From JAJPXI01 sp045595705 (lineage in GTDB: Bacteria > Bacillota > Clostridia > Oscillospirales > Oscillospiraceae), in contig JAZOBA010000123.1 of NCBI GenBank assembly GCA_045595705.1, positions 1 to 16,922 on the forward strand: a stretch of DNA of 16,922 nucleotides, in the 5' to 3' direction. Both the position numbers and the translations under genes were made by a program. Shown here piece after piece: positions 15,576 to 16,922 of the stretch. Below the pieces are notes generated by a model. That model searched no databases and was not told where the DNA came from. It was given only the letters and a program-made list of their open reading frames with translations. Numbering within the stretch: position 1 is the stretch's first letter; each line of letters starts with the position of its first letter.

Positions 15576-15587
15576 GAACTTTTATAC
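15558..15587 (-). promoter_or_regulatory. Predicted sigma-F (forespore) promoter of spoIIR
   Basis: On the - strand: GTATA (15587-15583), a 15-nt spacer, then GTCCATACTG (15567-15558). The known sigma-F/sigma-G consensus is GYATA and GGNNANAHTR, so the -35 matches fully and the -10 at nine of ten positions. The GTATA overlaps the ispE stop codon and the -10 overlaps the terminator stem. Start of transcription would fall near 15550, downstream of the first hairpin arm. Confidence 0.65.
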
Positions 15588-16433
15588 CGGCCGGGTCAAG
15601 AAAGTATCCGAATAGTGGCCTTTCAGACTTTGGAAAGCCGATTTTGCCTTTCCTTCATTGTCAAATAAACCAAATACAGTCGGACCCGTTCCGCTCATGG
15701 CGGCGCCCAGCGCTCCACAGGAGATCAGTTCATTTTTTATCTCTGCGATTTCTCCGCCTCTGCGGTCGGTCAGCACATCTTCAAAAACATTGTACAGCCG
15801 CCGGGCCACACCGGCAAGATCACCATTGTGCAGCGCCGCAATAATCCCCTCGGTATCCGGGCGACAGCGGATCTTCCGGCAGTCGATGCATCCGAACAGT
15901 TCCGGCGTGGAAATGGAAAAGGTCGGCTTGCAGATAACAATATGGCAATTGGGCAGCGGAGAAAGCGGAGTCAGACGCTCGCCTCTTCCTTCTGCCAGAG
16001 CAGTACTGCCCAGAACGCAGTAAGGAACATCGGAACCTACCTGCTCACCGATTTCCGCCAGGCGCTGCACCGACAGATTCAGTCCATACAGATCATTCAG
16101 TGCACGAAGCACCGCAGCAGCATCCGAACTGCCTCCGCCCATTCCGGCACAAACCGGAATTTCCTTCTGCAAATCAATGGCAAGTCCTTTCCCATTATAG
16201 TTATTGGCTTCCCAAAACTTTTTTGCCGCAATAGCAGCCAGATTGCGCTCATCACCCGGCAGGTAGCGCAGGTTAGTCCGGACGCGGACTCCCTCCTGCT
16301 CTTCTTCGGTCAGAGTCAGCGTATCCGCCAGATCCACCGTCTGCATCACCATGCGCAGATCGTGATATCCGTCTTCCCGGCGGGCGATCACATCCAGCGT
16401 CAGATTCAACTTGGCATATGCGCGCACTTCCAT
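15582..16433 (-). CDS. ispE: 4-diphosphocytidyl-2-C-methyl-D-erythritol kinase
   Basis: GHMP kinase of the MEP isoprenoid pathway that phosphorylates CDP-methylerythritol with ATP in the cytoplasm. 283 residues, the normal size. Motifs: AYAKLNLTLDV (5-15, K8 matching E. coli Lys10), the glycine-rich ATP loop PVCAGMGGGSSDAAA (93-107), GSDVPYC (133-139, D135 matching Asp141), and MSGTGPTVFG near residue 250. The ATG at 16433 is chosen because family homology begins at once (MEVRAYAKLN) and GGTGA lies just upstream, overlapping the stop of the previous gene. The longer in-frame start at 16520 would read back into the DUF1015 gene in another frame. Spacing of 4 nt implies co-transcription with DUF1015. 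Confidence 0.95.
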   Translation of the reverse strand: MEVRAYAKLNLTLDVIARREDGYHDLRMVMQTVDLADTLTLTEEEQEGVRVRTNLRYLPGDERNLAAIAAKKFWEANNYNGKGLAIDLQKEIPVCAGMGGGSSDAAAVLRALNDLYGLNLSVQRLAEIGEQVGSDVPYCVLGSTALAEGRGERLTPLSPLPNCHIVICKPTFSISTPELFGCIDCRKIRCRPDTEGIIAALHNGDLAGVARRLYNVFEDVLTDRRGGEIAEIKNELISCGALGAAMSGTGPTVFGLFDNEGKAKSAFQSLKGHYSDTFLTRPV

Positions 16434-16437
16434 AAAC

Positions 16438-16922
16438 TCACCGAATCTTTCGTGCTTCCAGATAGAATCGCGTATCGTGTGCCTCACCCATGGAGAAGGT
16501 CTTGCGGGGCAGCACGCCATCGTGGATCACGGTGGGGAACAGTTCATCCTTACCCATGGAAGGCAGCAGAAAACCGATGCTTTTCGGCTGTGCGGCAAGC
16601 TTGCGCGTCACATCATCACCGTGGATGTAGTCCACCCGGCCACCCCGGGATGCGAGATAATCATCCAGAAAGCTCTGCAGCGTACCGACCGGCAGCTGTG
16701 CGGCAGGGGTGGGTACCGTCACACAGCCCTCTCCCCCGGCATAGACATATTCCAGTACATGGCCTTCACCCGAGCCGTAGTGGGCGCCGGGGAATGCTGC
16801 AATCAGGTCATTGAGCAGATGCTCCGGCTCCACGTCAAACACCACGCGGTGAATGGGCTCAAACTCCAGCGATTCGTCGTGAAGATTGACCAGTTCCGCC
16901 AGCGCAAAGCGGGCCGGCAGCA
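16438..16922 (-). CDS. DUF1015 family protein, C-terminal part (cut by window edge)
   Basis: The reading frame is open to the right edge, giving 160 residues of the C-terminus; the beginning lies outside the window. Visible family blocks are ARFALAELVNLHDESLEFEPIHRV near the edge, GFLLPSMGKDELF, and the ending VLPRKTFSMGEAHDTRFYLE. These match bacterial DUF1015 proteins, whose biochemical role is not established. A GTG at 16845 is an internal codon, not a start. The gene ends 4 nt before ispE and its stop overlaps the ispE ribosome binding site. Confidence 0.85.
   Translation of the reverse strand, partial: LPARFALAELVNLHDESLEFEPIHRVVFDVEPEHLLNDLIAAFPGAHYGSGEGHVLEYVYAGGEGCVTVPTPAAQLPVGTLQSFLDDYLASRGGRVDYIHGDDVTRKLAAQPKSIGFLLPSMGKDELFPTVIHDGVLPRKTFSMGEAHDTRFYLEARKIR

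Overview
The window looks like a chromosomal segment of a Gram-positive, endospore-forming member of the Clostridia, probably a gut-type relative of the Oscillospiraceae/Ruminococcaceae. This is inferred from a spoIIR homologue with a sigma-F-like promoter, an MEP-pathway ispE, strong AGGAGG-type ribosome binding sites, a lipobox signal peptide, moderate GC content and a set of intracellular plant-oligosaccharide glycosidases. No insertion sequence, phage gene, CRISPR array or integrase was seen. The window is compact: twelve protein genes (one cut by the right edge), one tRNA, and readable promoters and hairpin terminators between most units.

Left part (1-3660): a class I acyl-CoA synthetase-like gene (228-1862) with its own promoter and terminator; a tRNA-Pro(GGG) gene with promoter and terminator; then a two-gene unit of a lipoprotein carrying a complete barnase-type ribonuclease domain and a SpoU/TrmH RNA 2'-O-methyltransferase. 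That unit is bracketed by two hairpins whose 13-nt arms are identical.

Centre (3668-11714): a divergent oligosaccharide-utilisation locus. Leftward: a GH13 alpha-glucosidase of the oligo-1,6-glucosidase type, followed by a short GH13 amylase-like enzyme. Rightward: a GH1 beta-glycosidase, a GH36 alpha-galactosidase (ATGA overlap) and a MelB-type GPH sugar:cation symporter (14-nt overlap, GTG start). Both arms start from near-consensus promoters in one short intergenic region that also holds an inverted repeat, a candidate operator. No enzyme has a signal peptide. The inferred job is to import short oligosaccharides such as melibiose or raffinose-type sugars intact and hydrolyse them in the cytoplasm: GH36 removes galactose, the GH13 enzymes handle alpha-glucosidic or sucrose parts, and GH1 handles beta-linked sugars. 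No regulator gene lies in the window.

Right part (11723-16922), all leftward: a PutP-like sodium:solute symporter, an ALDH3-like aldehyde dehydrogenase, spoIIR, ispE and the C-terminal part of a DUF1015 protein. DUF1015 and ispE are tightly coupled. The spoIIR promoter appears to be folded into the ispE stop codon and terminator.

The observations most worth a second look are the membrane-tethered barnase-like RNase with no barstar beside it, the predicted sigma-F promoter of spoIIR embedded in the ispE terminator, the twin hairpins around the RNase/methyltransferase unit, and the mixed alpha/beta glycosidase locus. I saw no clearly undescribed multi-gene system.
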